Shown: positions 41,749 to 51,282, counted from the stretch's first letter. The stretch is 64,000 bases of DNA from JALEFZ01 sp039817415 (GCA_039817415.1 JBCBVV010000007.1:124001-188000); one strand, 5' to 3'. Translations and numbers: made by a program. The notes: generated by a model from the sequence alone, not told the origin.

Positions 41749-42426
41749 CTACCATTCAAGCTTATACACCCCCAATTCTCCTTTTGCTATAAACAAAGAA
41801 TCTGTTTTCTCCACCTTTTGTCCAGCCTTCATATAGTTGAAGGAAAGTTGTATAAATTGATCCCCAGCGACTTCATGCTCAAATACTTGAGCCACATCCA
41901 GATGTTCGTCCAATACCCTGAAGACAAATCCAGTGCTGCCATATCTGTACCGATAACGGAAGTCGCTGATGCCCTCTAGCTCTCCTTTGAAGGTAAACTG
42001 AAGGTTTGCCGAAGGGCGCAGAAGAAGATCGGCTGCAAAAGGAATATCAAATTGACTTGAATCAGGATGATGAAATTCAAGGGTTCCATCGTATGAATTA
42101 GTCAAAAAGCCCTCTTTAAAGGCTTGGAGTTTGAATTCGCCATTCGGGAATAGAAAGTCTCGTCCGTTGAGGGCAAATCTGTATTGTCCAAGTGAATCTG
42201 TTTCCAATTCCCCCACTACCCTGAAGGACAAATAGGGGTGGCGTTTGAATTCAACCTTGATGAGCGATTGAACAGGGACATCGTTATTGGGATCCATTAC
42301 TTGTCCTTCAAAAATGAAGCATTCCTCTTGACAAGTCGTATCATCGAGGATAGGTATGGAGCGATCTCTACAAGCGGAAAGGCAGAGGAGAACAATCAAA
42401 AAGAGGAGGGATATAAGCTGTTTCAT
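41749..42426 (-). CDS. Lipoprotein with carboxypeptidase-regulatory-like beta domain (225 aa)
   Basis: A lipoprotein signal (L-L-F-L-I-V-L-L-C-L-S-A-C) places the lipidated Cys near residue 19. After a short Cys-containing spacer (T-C-Q-E-E-C) a beta-sandwich follows with F-E-G-Q-V-M-D-P-N-N-D-V-P-V, then L-G-Q-Y-R-F-A-L, the pattern of the carboxypeptidase D regulatory-like domains common on Bacteroidota surface proteins. The remainder is strand-rich with no active-site motif. It is a single-gene unit just outside the element. Function unknown. Confidence 0.75.
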   Translation of the reverse strand: MKQLISLLFLIVLLCLSACRDRSIPILDDTTCQEECFIFEGQVMDPNNDVPVQSLIKVEFKRHPYLSFRVVGELETDSLGQYRFALNGRDFLFPNGEFKLQAFKEGFLTNSYDGTLEFHHPDSSQFDIPFAADLLLRPSANLQFTFKGELEGISDFRYRYRYGSTGFVFRVLDEHLDVAQVFEHEVAGDQFIQLSFNYMKAGQKVEKTDSLFIAKGELGVYKLEW

Positions 42427-42551
42427 AGCTGTTTTGTGTGTGCTAGCCTGAAATAAGGTAAAGACAAATTATGTAAAAATGTGCTAGCATTTGTTGGTTT
42501 TGTCCTAGTCCCTAGACGTAGAAAGGAAGCAATTTGCTGGAAAAGAACAAG

Positions 42552-43151
42552 ATGAGCCTTCACAACACCGTAAAAATCACCATCCTTTTCGGTCTTTCCT
42601 TTTGGATGGGACAATTGGCCTTTGCGCAGAAAAAGACTGATCCGCGATTTTATGTTGAATTGGAACCTCTTCAATTCCTCAACCAGGGATGGTCGCTCGT
42701 GGGGCATGTTGCCATTCAACCCAGGTTACAGATTGGAACCAATGTCTTTTCCTCTCAATTGTCTGAAGGGCTCGCTGGCTTGGCATTTAACTTTTCAGAT
42801 GAGCTAAACCTTCTGGCCAAGCAGGAATTAGGTATTAATGTAAGCATGAGGTACTTTCTGAAGAAGCAGGATGTACAGCAGGGGTGGGTAGTAAGCTTGC
42901 CTGTGGGCTGGGAGAACTGGACACTTTCAGATAGGGAAACAGGGCAAGAAGCCGTGTATCAATTTGGGTATCTCAGCCCAAGGATTGGGTATGTGTGGTA
43001 TCCTTTCTCCAAGGCTAATCTATATGTGTTGGGGGAAGCAGTGGCCATTCTACCCATCATCCAAGATGACCCCGTTCAATTAGATAAAGGAGAGGTGTCG
43101 GTAAGATCCTTCATTCCCTTTCCGGGCTTAGGAATTGGATATTCATTCTAA
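42552..43151 (+). CDS. Outer-membrane-type beta-barrel protein (199 aa)
   Basis: The ATG at 42552 (M-S-L-H-N-T-V-K) is chosen because a signal peptide follows at once (I-T-I-L-F-G-L-S-F-W-M-G-Q-L-A-F-A-Q). The mature part alternates hydrophobic strands and polar turns (F-Y-V-E-L-E-P-L-Q-F-L, L-G-I-N-V-S-M-R-Y-F-L, A-Y-L-like L-Y-V-L-G-E-A-V-A-I-L) and ends in G-L-G-I-G-Y-S-F, with the terminal Phe expected of barrel proteins. It sits 33 bases before the AraC-type regulator and is probably cotranscribed with it. No substrate is suggested. Confidence 0.7.
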   Translation: MSLHNTVKITILFGLSFWMGQLAFAQKKTDPRFYVELEPLQFLNQGWSLVGHVAIQPRLQIGTNVFSSQLSEGLAGLAFNFSDELNLLAKQELGINVSMRYFLKKQDVQQGWVVSLPVGWENWTLSDRETGQEAVYQFGYLSPRIGYVWYPFSKANLYVLGEAVAILPIIQDDPVQLDKGEVSVRSFIPFPGLGIGYSF

Positions 43152-43184
43152 CTGTCCTATTCCCAAAGCGTAAACAACAAGTAC

Positions 43185-44084
43185 ATGAGCATTCACATTT
43201 CCTCCATTCCTGAATTGGTCAAAGCGGCGAAAGATCAATCGCTTAGGTTGCCCTATTTTTTTATGGTGAATGTGAAGGAGGCGAGGGCTGAATTGAGCTC
43301 CTTTCCCAAGGAGGTTAGTTTTGGTTTTCATACCATTGGGCTAAAGAGAAAATTAAAGGGATACCTAAAATACGGACGGAAGCAATACGACTTTCAGGAG
43401 GGTGTAATGGTATGTACCGCACCCAGACAACTGATCAGTTATGAGAACCTCATCGTAGATGAGTCCGAAGGTTGGTATATCTTTTTTGACAAGGCCATGG
43501 TCCAACAAAGCGCTTTACAGGAGAAGTTTGAGCAGTACAAATTCTTTCAATACAGGGTTGATGAAGCCTTGCATGTATCCTCGGAGGAGGAAAGGCACTT
43601 GAATGTGCTCTGCCAATCTCTTTTTGATGAGTATCAGCGGCCTGTCGATTTGCTCAGTAAGCGTTTGCTGGTCTCCCACTTGGAATTGCTCCTCAACTAT
43701 GCCGAAAGGTATTATCGTAGGCAATTCATTACTCGACATGATTACCGTTCATCCTTGGTAGACGAGTTTGAAAGGGTGATGCAGCAACGATGTTCACCAG
43801 GTATCCTTGCGGAGCAGGGTATTCCATCTGTGGGCGAATTGTCAGCTCAACTGAGTTATTCTTCTAACTATCTAAGTGATTCCCTCCGCAACATCACGGG
43901 TATGGGTATCCAACAACATATCCAATTACATTTGGTCGAGTTGGCAAAGGAACGGCTCTTGTTGCGGACCTCCTCCATTTCAGAAGTGGCTTTTGGACTC
44001 GGCTTTGAAAGTCCTAACTACTTTTCAAGGTGGTTTCGGAAGCATCAAGGCATTTCGCCCACTGAATTCATAAGAATGAATTAG
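43185..44084 (+). CDS. AraC-family transcriptional regulator (299 aa)
   Basis: The N-terminal ~180 residues resemble the cupin-like sensing half of AraC proteins (F-G-F-H-T-I-G-L-K, then G-V-M-V-C-T-A-P). The C-terminal ~100 residues carry the double HTH: S-V-G-E-L-S-A-Q-L-S-Y-S-S-N-Y-L-S and I-S-E-V-A-F-G-L-G-F-E-S-P-N-Y-F-S-R-W-F-R-K, the latter being the family signature. It would control transcription on binding an unknown ligand, perhaps of the adjacent barrel gene. Confidence 0.92.
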   Translation: MSIHISSIPELVKAAKDQSLRLPYFFMVNVKEARAELSSFPKEVSFGFHTIGLKRKLKGYLKYGRKQYDFQEGVMVCTAPRQLISYENLIVDESEGWYIFFDKAMVQQSALQEKFEQYKFFQYRVDEALHVSSEEERHLNVLCQSLFDEYQRPVDLLSKRLLVSHLELLLNYAERYYRRQFITRHDYRSSLVDEFERVMQQRCSPGILAEQGIPSVGELSAQLSYSSNYLSDSLRNITGMGIQQHIQLHLVELAKERLLLRTSSISEVAFGLGFESPNYFSRWFRKHQGISPTEFIRMN

Positions 44085-44451
44085 GAGATTCATCCTAAAA
44101 TAATCCAAGCATCAGAGACGTTTGAAAGGAAGATGTACTGGCTATTTCCTTTTTCTCGATAAGAATGGCTGAAAGGAGAACAATTGATTTAGGTTCTTCA
44201 GGCTTATTTTTATGGATTGACAAGAAAATTTGGTACATTTTCATTGGAAACAGTGGAATATCCTTTTTCTGGGTTTATTTGACTGAATCCCTCAAAAAAC
44301 ATAAGAACGCTGATTCGGCTCACCATCTAGGAAGCCGAATCAGCGTTTATTTTTGATCGCTTTTAAGGCTTTTGTCTTGATCATATGTGATCTGTTATAT
44401 ATTATACCCTGACTTAAGATTAACTGGACAGAATAGTTTGACTACTGTTCG
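44085..44451. other. Intergenic region with a strong terminator
   Basis: Apart from the hairpin at 44306-44354 nothing was recognised. The 63-codon frame at 44165-44356 runs through this hairpin and lacks protein-like features, so it is not called. Confidence 0.5.
44306..44354 (+). terminator. Rho-independent terminator after the AraC-type gene
   Basis: AACGCTGATTCGGCT (44306-44320) pairs perfectly with AGCCGAATCAGCGTT (44333-44347), followed by TATTTTTG. Confidence 0.85.
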
Positions 44452-47400
44452 ATGAAACTGCCAATTATGTCCCAGCCTAATATTACCCGAAACCTAATCA
44501 TACTCTTGCTGTTGTCTTTCGGCCTTCAGTTCAACCTGCATGGGCAATCCTCCAATCAGGAAAAACTCGGTGAGTACTACCGAAAAATTGGATGGGCGAC
44601 TTACAAAAAGGGCTTGCTAGATTCTGCTTTGGTCCTCTTTTCCGAGGCTAGGGCACAGGGCCCTTCTGATAAGGAATTTATTGACATGGTCAATGCTGAG
44701 CGATTTTATATCCGAGCTGACCAAAGCAAAAAGAAAAGGAATTTTGATGATGCCTTATCTTTTGTCAATAGTACCCTTGATCTCACCAAGGATAGAGGCA
44801 AATCTTCAGATACCCTCTATGCACATGCGCAGAGTTTGATGGGCGGAATCTACACCCAAAAGAACCAAGCCAAAATCGCAGACTCACTCTTTGCCAAGGC
44901 AGAAGAACTCTACGGAGAGTTGGATATGTTGGAGTCCGAGTCCATGGCAGTGGTCAAAACCAACCTTGGACTCAACAAATATTTCATGGGAGAACTGGAT
45001 AAGGCAGAGGAAATATTCAAGGAGTCCTTGGCCATTTTCCAGAAACTCGATGGGGACTATGGAGAGGAAATGGCTTCTATTTGTATGAACATGAGTGGCA
45101 TTTATTTCAATAAGGCTAATATGGCCGCAGCCGCTGATATCTTAGAAGATGGGCTTTTTTACATCGACCAATCGGAAGTTGACTATCCCATTATTGAAGG
45201 GGGGATGTACTATAACCTGGCTGCAACCATGGTAAAACTTCGGGATTTTGACGGAGCCTCTCGTTATGGGGAGAAGGCCTACGAAATTTGGAAGGCCATT
45301 GACGATCCCCGTCAACACAAAGTAGCTGCATTAAACGGAATCATATACTCTTATATAGGTCAATTTGACCAAGCCCTTGATTTTACCCAACATTACTATC
45401 GCCATGCGGTCAAACAGTTCGGGCCTGGAAATGACAACATCGCTGCTGTTCTGGGGAATCTCTCCAACATCTACCTCAGCATTGGAGATACCAAAAATGC
45501 AGCCCTCTACAATCAAAAGGCATGGGATACTTTCGACGAATCTCTAGATATTCCCTTCTTTGTAGAAATTAACCTGATCAAAACAGACGCCCTGATTTCC
45601 GCTAAAAATGGTGACCTGGAAGCCATGCGAGAACAGATAGAAAGGGCCTATCAGAGAAGTAGGGAAACCAATACGGCTTCACCTGGTGCCTTCGCCGAAT
45701 TTCATGCTTCTCTATCTACTATCCTTTATGCAGAAGGATTCTTTGAGGATGCGCAGGTTTATGGCCTTGAGTACTACAAAGCGAAAGGAACCAAGGAAGG
45801 TCTAGGGAATTTCTACTTGATCAACGCCTTATTGGCACAAGATAAACTCGCAGAAGCCGAAGAAAGCCTCAATGCTGCTTTTGAAGCCATGGCGATGGAT
45901 GTTGACCTTGAAAACTCTATCCTTACCTCCAATAGACCCAATTCCTCCTTTAACCAACACACGATTCAAACCCTTTCCCTCGCCGGTAGATTCTACTTTA
46001 AAAAAGCACTACAGAATCAGAGCGAGGCCGATTTTCTAAAATCTTATCATGCCTTTGAGTTGGCTGCCAACGTGATTGATACCCTAAGGGACAAGAACCA
46101 ACGATTTGAGACACAGACGGAATTGCTAAAGGACAAGCATCGTGTCTATGAAAAATTGCTGGAATCACTTTGGGAATTGTATAAAATCAGCCCTGATCCC
46201 AAATGGGCTGAAAAAGCACTGGAATTCGCCGAGAAAAGCAAAGGAATTTTGATTTCCGAGTCCCTGAAAGCGAATGACGCCATGAGGTTTTCGGGTATTC
46301 CAGTTGCCCTCCAACGTGAAGAGCAAAAATTAAGGAAAAAGATCAGCCACCTACTGAGTCAAATCAGAATCGCTGAGGAAGAAGGAAATCCCCAACTCCT
46401 GGCGAAAGTAAAGGACTGGAACCAAGAATTACTGATGCTGAATGAGCGCCATAGCGAACTGGTCTCCGAGCTACGCTCTTCCTATCCCGACTATTTCAAA
46501 GCTCGTTACCAAGCATCAGAAACGAGCATCAAGGAACTTCAAAAGAATCTTCGTTCAGATGAAGTACTGGTAGAATACTTTTTGGGAGATTCGGCCTGCT
46601 TTGCCATGGTGGTGGATCAACGTGATGTACGCTTTCTTCGCCTGGCTGATCCACAGCTTTGGGAGGGAAAGTTGTTCCAACTTCAGAAGAGCTTATATGA
46701 GGCGATTAGAGATGAAGAAACGGGAAGCGCTTACTCTTATGAGGAACTTTCACATGAATTGTATCAAACTCTTTGGGGCCCTTTGGAGCAGTTTGACTTG
46801 CCAGAAAAGGTATTGATCATTCCAGATGGGAGCATGGGCTACTTGTCCTTCGATATATTGCTCAAAAACCCTCCTGCTAAGCTTGGCGCCTACAAATCTT
46901 ATGAGTATCTCATCCGAGATCATCAGGTACGTTATGCCTATTCTGCCAACATGCTGCAGCTTAAAAGAAGGGGAAGTAGAAGTACTTCTATGGAGAAATT
47001 TATCGCTTTTGCTCCAAGTTATCCTACTGGTGATAAGCAAATTGCTACCAGGTTGCGATCGGACTTGGCGGATCTCCCTTTTGCACAAGAGGAGGCCAAA
47101 ATGGCTTTTAACATCATGGGCGGAAAAATGCTCCAAGGTGTTGAGGCTTCAGAGGCTAACTTTAAGAACTTAGCAGAACGATTTCGCGTCATTCATATAG
47201 CCGCACACGCTCAGGTAGATGATAGCCACCCTTTGTATTCACGTATCTTTTTTACCCCATCTATTGAGGACAAGGAAGACCAGAAACTGGAGGTGATGGA
47301 GTTGTTCAACATGGAATTGGGAGCGGATCTGATTGTTTTGAGCGCCTGTGAAACTGGAATAGGAGAGGTGAAAGAAGGAGAGGGAATGGTGAGTTTGGCC

Positions 47401-47727
47401 TGGGGAGCTTCCTATGCAGGTTCCAAAAGTGTCTTGACTTCGTTGTGGCAGGTGATTGATATGGCAACCGCTAAGCTAATCAGCAGCTTCTATGAGTCTT
47501 TGAATGAAGGCTACGACAAGGACGAAGCCCTGAGAAAGGCTAAAATCCAATACCTTGAAAATGCCGATAACATAACAGCTCATCCCTTTTATTGGGGTGG
47601 TTTTATCTTAATAGGTGATCACAAGCCCATTTCTTCCAATGGCTATCTGTGGTGGATAGGCGGAGGAGTTGTTTTGTTGGGTTTGTTCGGTATTGGACTA
47701 TGGAGGAGGAGACGTGCAGTGGCCTAG
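44452..47727 (+). CDS. TPR-CHAT domain protein with signal peptide and C-terminal membrane helix (1091 aa)
   Basis: A signal peptide (L-I-I-L-L-L-L-S-F-G-L-Q-F-N-L-H-G-Q) is followed by TPR repeats over ~residues 35-560 (for example A-L-V-L-F-S-E-A-R-A-Q-G-P and G-D-T-K-N-A-A-L-Y-N-Q-K-A). A helical linker leads to a CHAT (caspase HetF-associated) peptidase domain with the catalytic pair H919 (I-A-A-H-A-Q) and C966 (S-A-C-E-T-G). The C-terminus is a membrane helix (G-G-V-V-L-L-G-L-F-G-I-G-L-W) followed by R-R-R-R-A. A cleaved signal plus this stop-transfer anchor places TPRs and CHAT in the periplasm. CHAT proteases cut specific partners on a signal; no target is evident nearby. Confidence 0.88.
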   Translation: MKLPIMSQPNITRNLIILLLLSFGLQFNLHGQSSNQEKLGEYYRKIGWATYKKGLLDSALVLFSEARAQGPSDKEFIDMVNAERFYIRADQSKKKRNFDDALSFVNSTLDLTKDRGKSSDTLYAHAQSLMGGIYTQKNQAKIADSLFAKAEELYGELDMLESESMAVVKTNLGLNKYFMGELDKAEEIFKESLAIFQKLDGDYGEEMASICMNMSGIYFNKANMAAAADILEDGLFYIDQSEVDYPIIEGGMYYNLAATMVKLRDFDGASRYGEKAYEIWKAIDDPRQHKVAALNGIIYSYIGQFDQALDFTQHYYRHAVKQFGPGNDNIAAVLGNLSNIYLSIGDTKNAALYNQKAWDTFDESLDIPFFVEINLIKTDALISAKNGDLEAMREQIERAYQRSRETNTASPGAFAEFHASLSTILYAEGFFEDAQVYGLEYYKAKGTKEGLGNFYLINALLAQDKLAEAEESLNAAFEAMAMDVDLENSILTSNRPNSSFNQHTIQTLSLAGRFYFKKALQNQSEADFLKSYHAFELAANVIDTLRDKNQRFETQTELLKDKHRVYEKLLESLWELYKISPDPKWAEKALEFAEKSKGILISESLKANDAMRFSGIPVALQREEQKLRKKISHLLSQIRIAEEEGNPQLLAKVKDWNQELLMLNERHSELVSELRSSYPDYFKARYQASETSIKELQKNLRSDEVLVEYFLGDSACFAMVVDQRDVRFLRLADPQLWEGKLFQLQKSLYEAIRDEETGSAYSYEELSHELYQTLWGPLEQFDLPEKVLIIPDGSMGYLSFDILLKNPPAKLGAYKSYEYLIRDHQVRYAYSANMLQLKRRGSRSTSMEKFIAFAPSYPTGDKQIATRLRSDLADLPFAQEEAKMAFNIMGGKMLQGVEASEANFKNLAERFRVIHIAAHAQVDDSHPLYSRIFFTPSIEDKEDQKLEVMELFNMELGADLIVLSACETGIGEVKEGEGMVSLAWGASYAGSKSVLTSLWQVIDMATAKLISSFYESLNEGYDKDEALRKAKIQYLENADNITAHPFYWGGFILIGDHKPISSNGYLWWIGGGVVLLGLFGIGLWRRRRAVA

Positions 47728-47831
47728 TAATGGCTTGGTAGTGAGGAGATAAGCTCATGCTGCTTGGAAGAATGAAGAAAAGCCTAGGCTAGCATCGCAA
47801 CTTTCAGGCCCAAAAATCAGTTTAATTATAC

Positions 47832-48680
47832 ATGAAAGATTCTGAACTGAAAGCACTAATTAGCTTGTTGGATGATGAGGATCCGAGTGTAGAAAAGCAT
47901 GTCAGGAACAAACTGATCGAATTAGGTCAGGAGGTAATTCCTGAATTGGAACAGGCCTGGGAGAGCCAAAAAGATGAGTATGTTCAAGGGAGAATTGAAG
48001 ACATTATTCATTCCATTCAATCCCGAGACACCATTTTTGAGTTGAGAGAATGGCAAATGGCCGGAGGAGGAAACCTCCTAAAAGGCTGGTATCTCGTTAG
48101 CCGCTATCAGTATCCTGAACTGGATTTCGAGCCATATAAAAATCAGATAAACCGTCTGGTAAACCGAATCTGGCTCGAAATGCGATCCGGGATGACGCTT
48201 CCTGAGCGTTTGAAGGTGGTCAACAGAATGCTCTTCACCCGAGAGAAGTTCCGAGCCAATAGAAGATCGGTATCCGATCCTTCCAATTTCTACCTCAATA
48301 CATTGATGGATTCAAAGAAGGGCAGTCCATTGTCCATGGGCATGCTCTACCTGATCATCTGTGACGAGCTGAAATTGCCCATGCAGGGCATGGTGTTGCC
48401 GAATTATTTTGCCCTGATGTATAGGGACGAAAAGCAGGAGTTTTTCCTAGATTCCTTTAACAAAGGGAACTTCTTTACCCGTAAGGACCTAGACAAATAC
48501 CTGAAAGAGAGTTCCAATGAGTCTACAGAAAAGTATGAAAGACCGAGTTCTCATATTTTCCTGATCACGACCATGGTTCAGCGCCTGATCAAAAGCTATA
48601 AAAAGCGTAAAAAAGAAGACAAAGCAAGGGAGCTTCAACGTTTGTTGGATTATATAGATCCCGATACGAAGTTTCCGTAA
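47832..48680 (+). CDS. SirB1/transglutaminase-like family protein (282 aa)
   Basis: A short helical, HEAT-like N-terminus (L-L-D-D-E-D-P-S-V-E-K-H-V-R) precedes the SirB1-type region: N-R-I-W-L-E-M-R-S-G, F-Y-L-N-T-L-M-D-S-K-K-G-S-P-L-S-M-G-M-L-Y, L-P-N-Y-F-A-L, F-F-L-D-S-F-N-K-G. In this family the transglutaminase-type catalytic Cys is often replaced (here Ser is seen at G-S-P-L-S), so the protein may be inactive as an enzyme. The cellular role is not established. It is cytosolic and ends at a strong bidirectional terminator. Confidence 0.8.
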   Translation: MKDSELKALISLLDDEDPSVEKHVRNKLIELGQEVIPELEQAWESQKDEYVQGRIEDIIHSIQSRDTIFELREWQMAGGGNLLKGWYLVSRYQYPELDFEPYKNQINRLVNRIWLEMRSGMTLPERLKVVNRMLFTREKFRANRRSVSDPSNFYLNTLMDSKKGSPLSMGMLYLIICDELKLPMQGMVLPNYFALMYRDEKQEFFLDSFNKGNFFTRKDLDKYLKESSNESTEKYERPSSHIFLITTMVQRLIKSYKKRKKEDKARELQRLLDYIDPDTKFP

Positions 48681-48684
48681 AACG

Positions 48685-48719
48685 AAAAAGGGAAGGAGTA
48701 ACATCCTTCCCTTTTTTTA
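48685..48719. terminator. Bidirectional terminator
   Basis: AAAAAGGGAAGGA (48685-48697) pairs with TCCTTCCCTTTTT (48704-48716) and a T run follows. It serves the SirB1-like gene and the convergent MORN/TonB gene. Confidence 0.88.
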
Positions 48720-49859
48720 TGATCCCTTCTTCTTCCTCTCTTTCCTCTTTTGCCTTTTCCACTCCTTATCCTCCAGGAGTTTGAAGTTGAAAGGAATATT
48801 GACCCAAAATTTAATCGGCTGACTACCTTGGACAGCGCGTGAAAACCTAAGGTTAGGCAATTGCGCTTCCACCCCTTCGACAAGCATGGGATGGACTTGA
48901 GAAATAATCCTATGCTTACTATATCGACCATCCTTACCCATTAAGACCCTTGCTACAACCTTGCCTTCTATGAACAAATCTCTGGCCTTCTCAGGATAAC
49001 CAATGGCCGTTTTGACCTCTTCAATGTTCATCGGCAGAGGAGGTATTTCTAACAATAGATCAATTCCTCCAAGGTCATGAAAATCCTCCAGTTCAACCTG
49101 ATAATCGGCCTTTCCTTCTTTGTCAAGCATAATGGCAAGGTGGTTAGGAATCCCTTTGTCAAAAACTACTTTCATGAAAGGAACCTGCGAAAGGGTATCG
49201 TATAGTATCCATTCGCCTGACTTGTAACCCTCCTTATAGAAACCTTCTACCCATAATGCTCCATTTGCGTTTTTTTGTATCCAAGGGCCATTCCCCTCTG
49301 GTAGCAAGTCTTCTCCCTCGTCTGTGTAAACCTCCTCAAGCTTGAAAATTCCCTTTTCGGAGAAGATTCCCTTGTAGGTCAAGTGCCCACTAGGGTAATA
49401 GCTCTTGATTTGATCATATGGGACCCCTTTTCTGTAGGTTCTGCTACGCTTCAACTGCCTATTTTCGTAGTAGGATTCTTGAAGGCCGTGTAATTTGTCC
49501 TGGAGGTAGTTTCCTCTTTCTTTCAGGTGCCCACTCTCGTACCATTCGCGATAAGATCCTTCACGCATCCCGTTCTGGTAGGCCATGGTTTTCGATCGTT
49601 TTCCATTGGGATGGAAATAGTAAAACTCTCCAATCGCTCTTCTATACCTTCCCTCGATGAACTGTTCCCTTGAACGGAGTTGTTGATTCATGTAATAGGA
49701 TCGAATCACAACCTGATCTGCAGAATCAGTACTAACTTTAAGATAATAGGCCTCACTAGCTTGGACTTCTTGCCAGTTTTTGTTGTAATAAGTGGAATCC
49801 TGTCCCCACACAAACTGTATGCATAGGAGATATAGAAGGGGAAACAATTTGTACTTCAT
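48717..49859 (-). CDS. MORN-repeat protein with TonB-like C-terminal domain, copy 1 (380 aa)
   Basis: A signal peptide (L-F-P-L-L-Y-L-L-C-I-Q-F-V-W-G-Q) is followed by about six MORN-type repeats (H-P-N-G-K-R-S-K-T, E-S-G-H-L-K-E-R-G-N-Y, P-S-G-H-L-T-Y-K-G). A TonB C-terminal-like domain follows (I-G-Y-P-E-K-A-R-D-L-F-I-E-G-K-V-V-A-R-V-L, then V-E-A-Q-L-P-N-L-R-F-S-R-A). The end is an unusual run of basic residues (K-R-Q-K-R-K-E-R-K-K-K-G-S). Periplasmic; such proteins may link the outer membrane or cell wall to other partners, but the role is unknown. It resembles the gene at 50092-51282. Confidence 0.82.
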   Translation of the reverse strand: MKYKLFPLLYLLCIQFVWGQDSTYYNKNWQEVQASEAYYLKVSTDSADQVVIRSYYMNQQLRSREQFIEGRYRRAIGEFYYFHPNGKRSKTMAYQNGMREGSYREWYESGHLKERGNYLQDKLHGLQESYYENRQLKRSRTYRKGVPYDQIKSYYPSGHLTYKGIFSEKGIFKLEEVYTDEGEDLLPEGNGPWIQKNANGALWVEGFYKEGYKSGEWILYDTLSQVPFMKVVFDKGIPNHLAIMLDKEGKADYQVELEDFHDLGGIDLLLEIPPLPMNIEEVKTAIGYPEKARDLFIEGKVVARVLMGKDGRYSKHRIISQVHPMLVEGVEAQLPNLRFSRAVQGSQPIKFWVNIPFNFKLLEDKEWKRQKRKERKKKGS

Positions 49860-50025
49860 GTGCTTTGATACTGTGTTTGTTTGTTACAAATAGAAGTAAC
49901 ATTATTCTCCTTTTGTTTAGCTCAGAGGGCTGATTTTCTGGGGTATGCTTTGCTATTTTTTGTTAGTTGATCTGTCTACTAGCTTAAAATTGAGGGGTAT
50001 ATTTATCCAGAATGTTCCAATTCGA

Positions 50026-50069
50026 TCAAAAAATAAATGGATATCCCATGTCTGATGAGATATCCATTT
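50026..50069 (-). terminator. Terminator of the second MORN/TonB gene
   Basis: AAATGGATATC (50035-50045) pairs with GATATCCATTT (50059-50069); on the minus strand it is followed by ATTTTTTGATC. Confidence 0.78.
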
Positions 50070-50091
50070 AAGTTGGCTTTTCTAGGTTGAA

Positions 50092-51282
50092 TTAGTTACT
50101 CCCCTTCTTTTTCTTCTTCTTTTTGCGCTTTTTCCAGAGAGGGGTATAATCGTCTATTAGCTTGAAATTGAAAGGAATGTTAACCCAAAACTTAATGGGA
50201 CGACCATTCTGAATAGCGGGTGTAAACTTAAGTTGAGGAAGCTGTTGTTCTACTTCAGTAGATAGTTCTTCGGCTACTTGATTAATCAGGATGTGGTCTT
50301 CATAGGCCCCTGTTTCATCAACAAGTACTCTCACTACCACCATCCCTTGTATTCCATTATCTCTGGCTACTTTAGGATATCCAATGAGTCTTTTCACAAT
50401 GTCCATATTGATGGGCACGGGTTGTGCTTCTAACAAGGGATTGATATCGTCTGGTGCATCGAGGTATTTGGGGGTAAAGTTGATGATTTTACCTGTTTCA
50501 GGGATTTTGATGGTAATATCTTCATCCAGCATTCCTTTGGTAAATGGAATGGAAAGGATGGGGCTCGTTCCGCTTACCATGCTACCTGTTGCAAGGGTGT
50601 CATAAATGTACCATATGCCTGTTTTGAGTCCATTGTCATAACTGCCCTGGTAGAGGAGTTTACCAGAGGCTGTATACTCAGTCCATTCTCCTTCCCCATT
50701 GGTGATGACCTGGCTGCCGTCTTTTCGGTAGGCATTGTCGAGGACAAATACCCCATCACGGTTAAAAGAAGCCTCGTATCTCACTTGGGAATTTTCATGC
50801 CACGACATGATCTTTCCTTTTCCTTTGCCTGCGATGAAGGTTTTTTGGTCGCTCTTTTGTCCATTTTGATGGTAATGGATCCATTCTCCATCCTTTTTCC
50901 AATCTACATAGGCGCCTGTGAAACTTAATTGGCCATCCTCATAATAGGATTTGGCTGGTCCGCTGCGTGTGCCTTCCTCATTGTAAGTATATACACTCGC
51001 AAGTTGACCGTTGGGGTGAAAGGCGAATTTTTGACCGTATGGAAGGAGTCGGGTTCCCTCTTTTTTATACAAACTGATGGCCTTTGTTTGGTCATCCATG
51101 TAGTATTCTCTGTCAATCTGAAAACCAGCAGAGTCTTTTCTGATCAAGTAGTGGTCGGCTTTTGCCTTTGTGGTACCCATTCCACTACCCAGTGAGTTAT
51201 AGTAGGTTGTGTCTTGTCCAAAGCCAGAAAAGGCAGTAAGTGCATAGACCAGGAAGGCAATGAGGTAGGATGTTGTGTTCAT
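50092..51282 (-). CDS. MORN-repeat protein with TonB-like C-terminal domain, copy 2 (396 aa)
   Basis: The ATG at 51282 (M-N-T-T-S-Y-L-I-A-F-L-V) is chosen because it gives a clean signal peptide ending F-G-Q. MORN-type repeats run to ~residue 240 (H-P-N-G-Q-L-A-S-V-Y, E-D-G-Q-L-S-F-T-G-A-Y, A-S-G-K-L-L-Y-Q-G-S-Y). The TonB-like domain has I-G-Y-P-K-V-A-R-D-N-G-I-Q-G-M-V-V-V-R-V-L and V-E-Q-Q-L-P-Q-L-K-F-T-P-A. It ends K-K-R-K-K-K-K-K-K-G-S-N. Layout and end match copy 1, so the two are tandem paralogues. Whether this one is TonB-like in energy transduction is doubtful, as no transmembrane anchor beyond the signal peptide is seen. Confidence 0.82.
   Translation of the reverse strand: MNTTSYLIAFLVYALTAFSGFGQDTTYYNSLGSGMGTTKAKADHYLIRKDSAGFQIDREYYMDDQTKAISLYKKEGTRLLPYGQKFAFHPNGQLASVYTYNEEGTRSGPAKSYYEDGQLSFTGAYVDWKKDGEWIHYHQNGQKSDQKTFIAGKGKGKIMSWHENSQVRYEASFNRDGVFVLDNAYRKDGSQVITNGEGEWTEYTASGKLLYQGSYDNGLKTGIWYIYDTLATGSMVSGTSPILSIPFTKGMLDEDITIKIPETGKIINFTPKYLDAPDDINPLLEAQPVPINMDIVKRLIGYPKVARDNGIQGMVVVRVLVDETGAYEDHILINQVAEELSTEVEQQLPQLKFTPAIQNGRPIKFWVNIPFNFKLIDDYTPLWKKRKKKKKKKGSN

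Noticed and set aside
44165..44356. 63-codon plus-strand ORF
   Set aside because: It runs through a perfect 15-bp terminator stem and shows no gene-like features.
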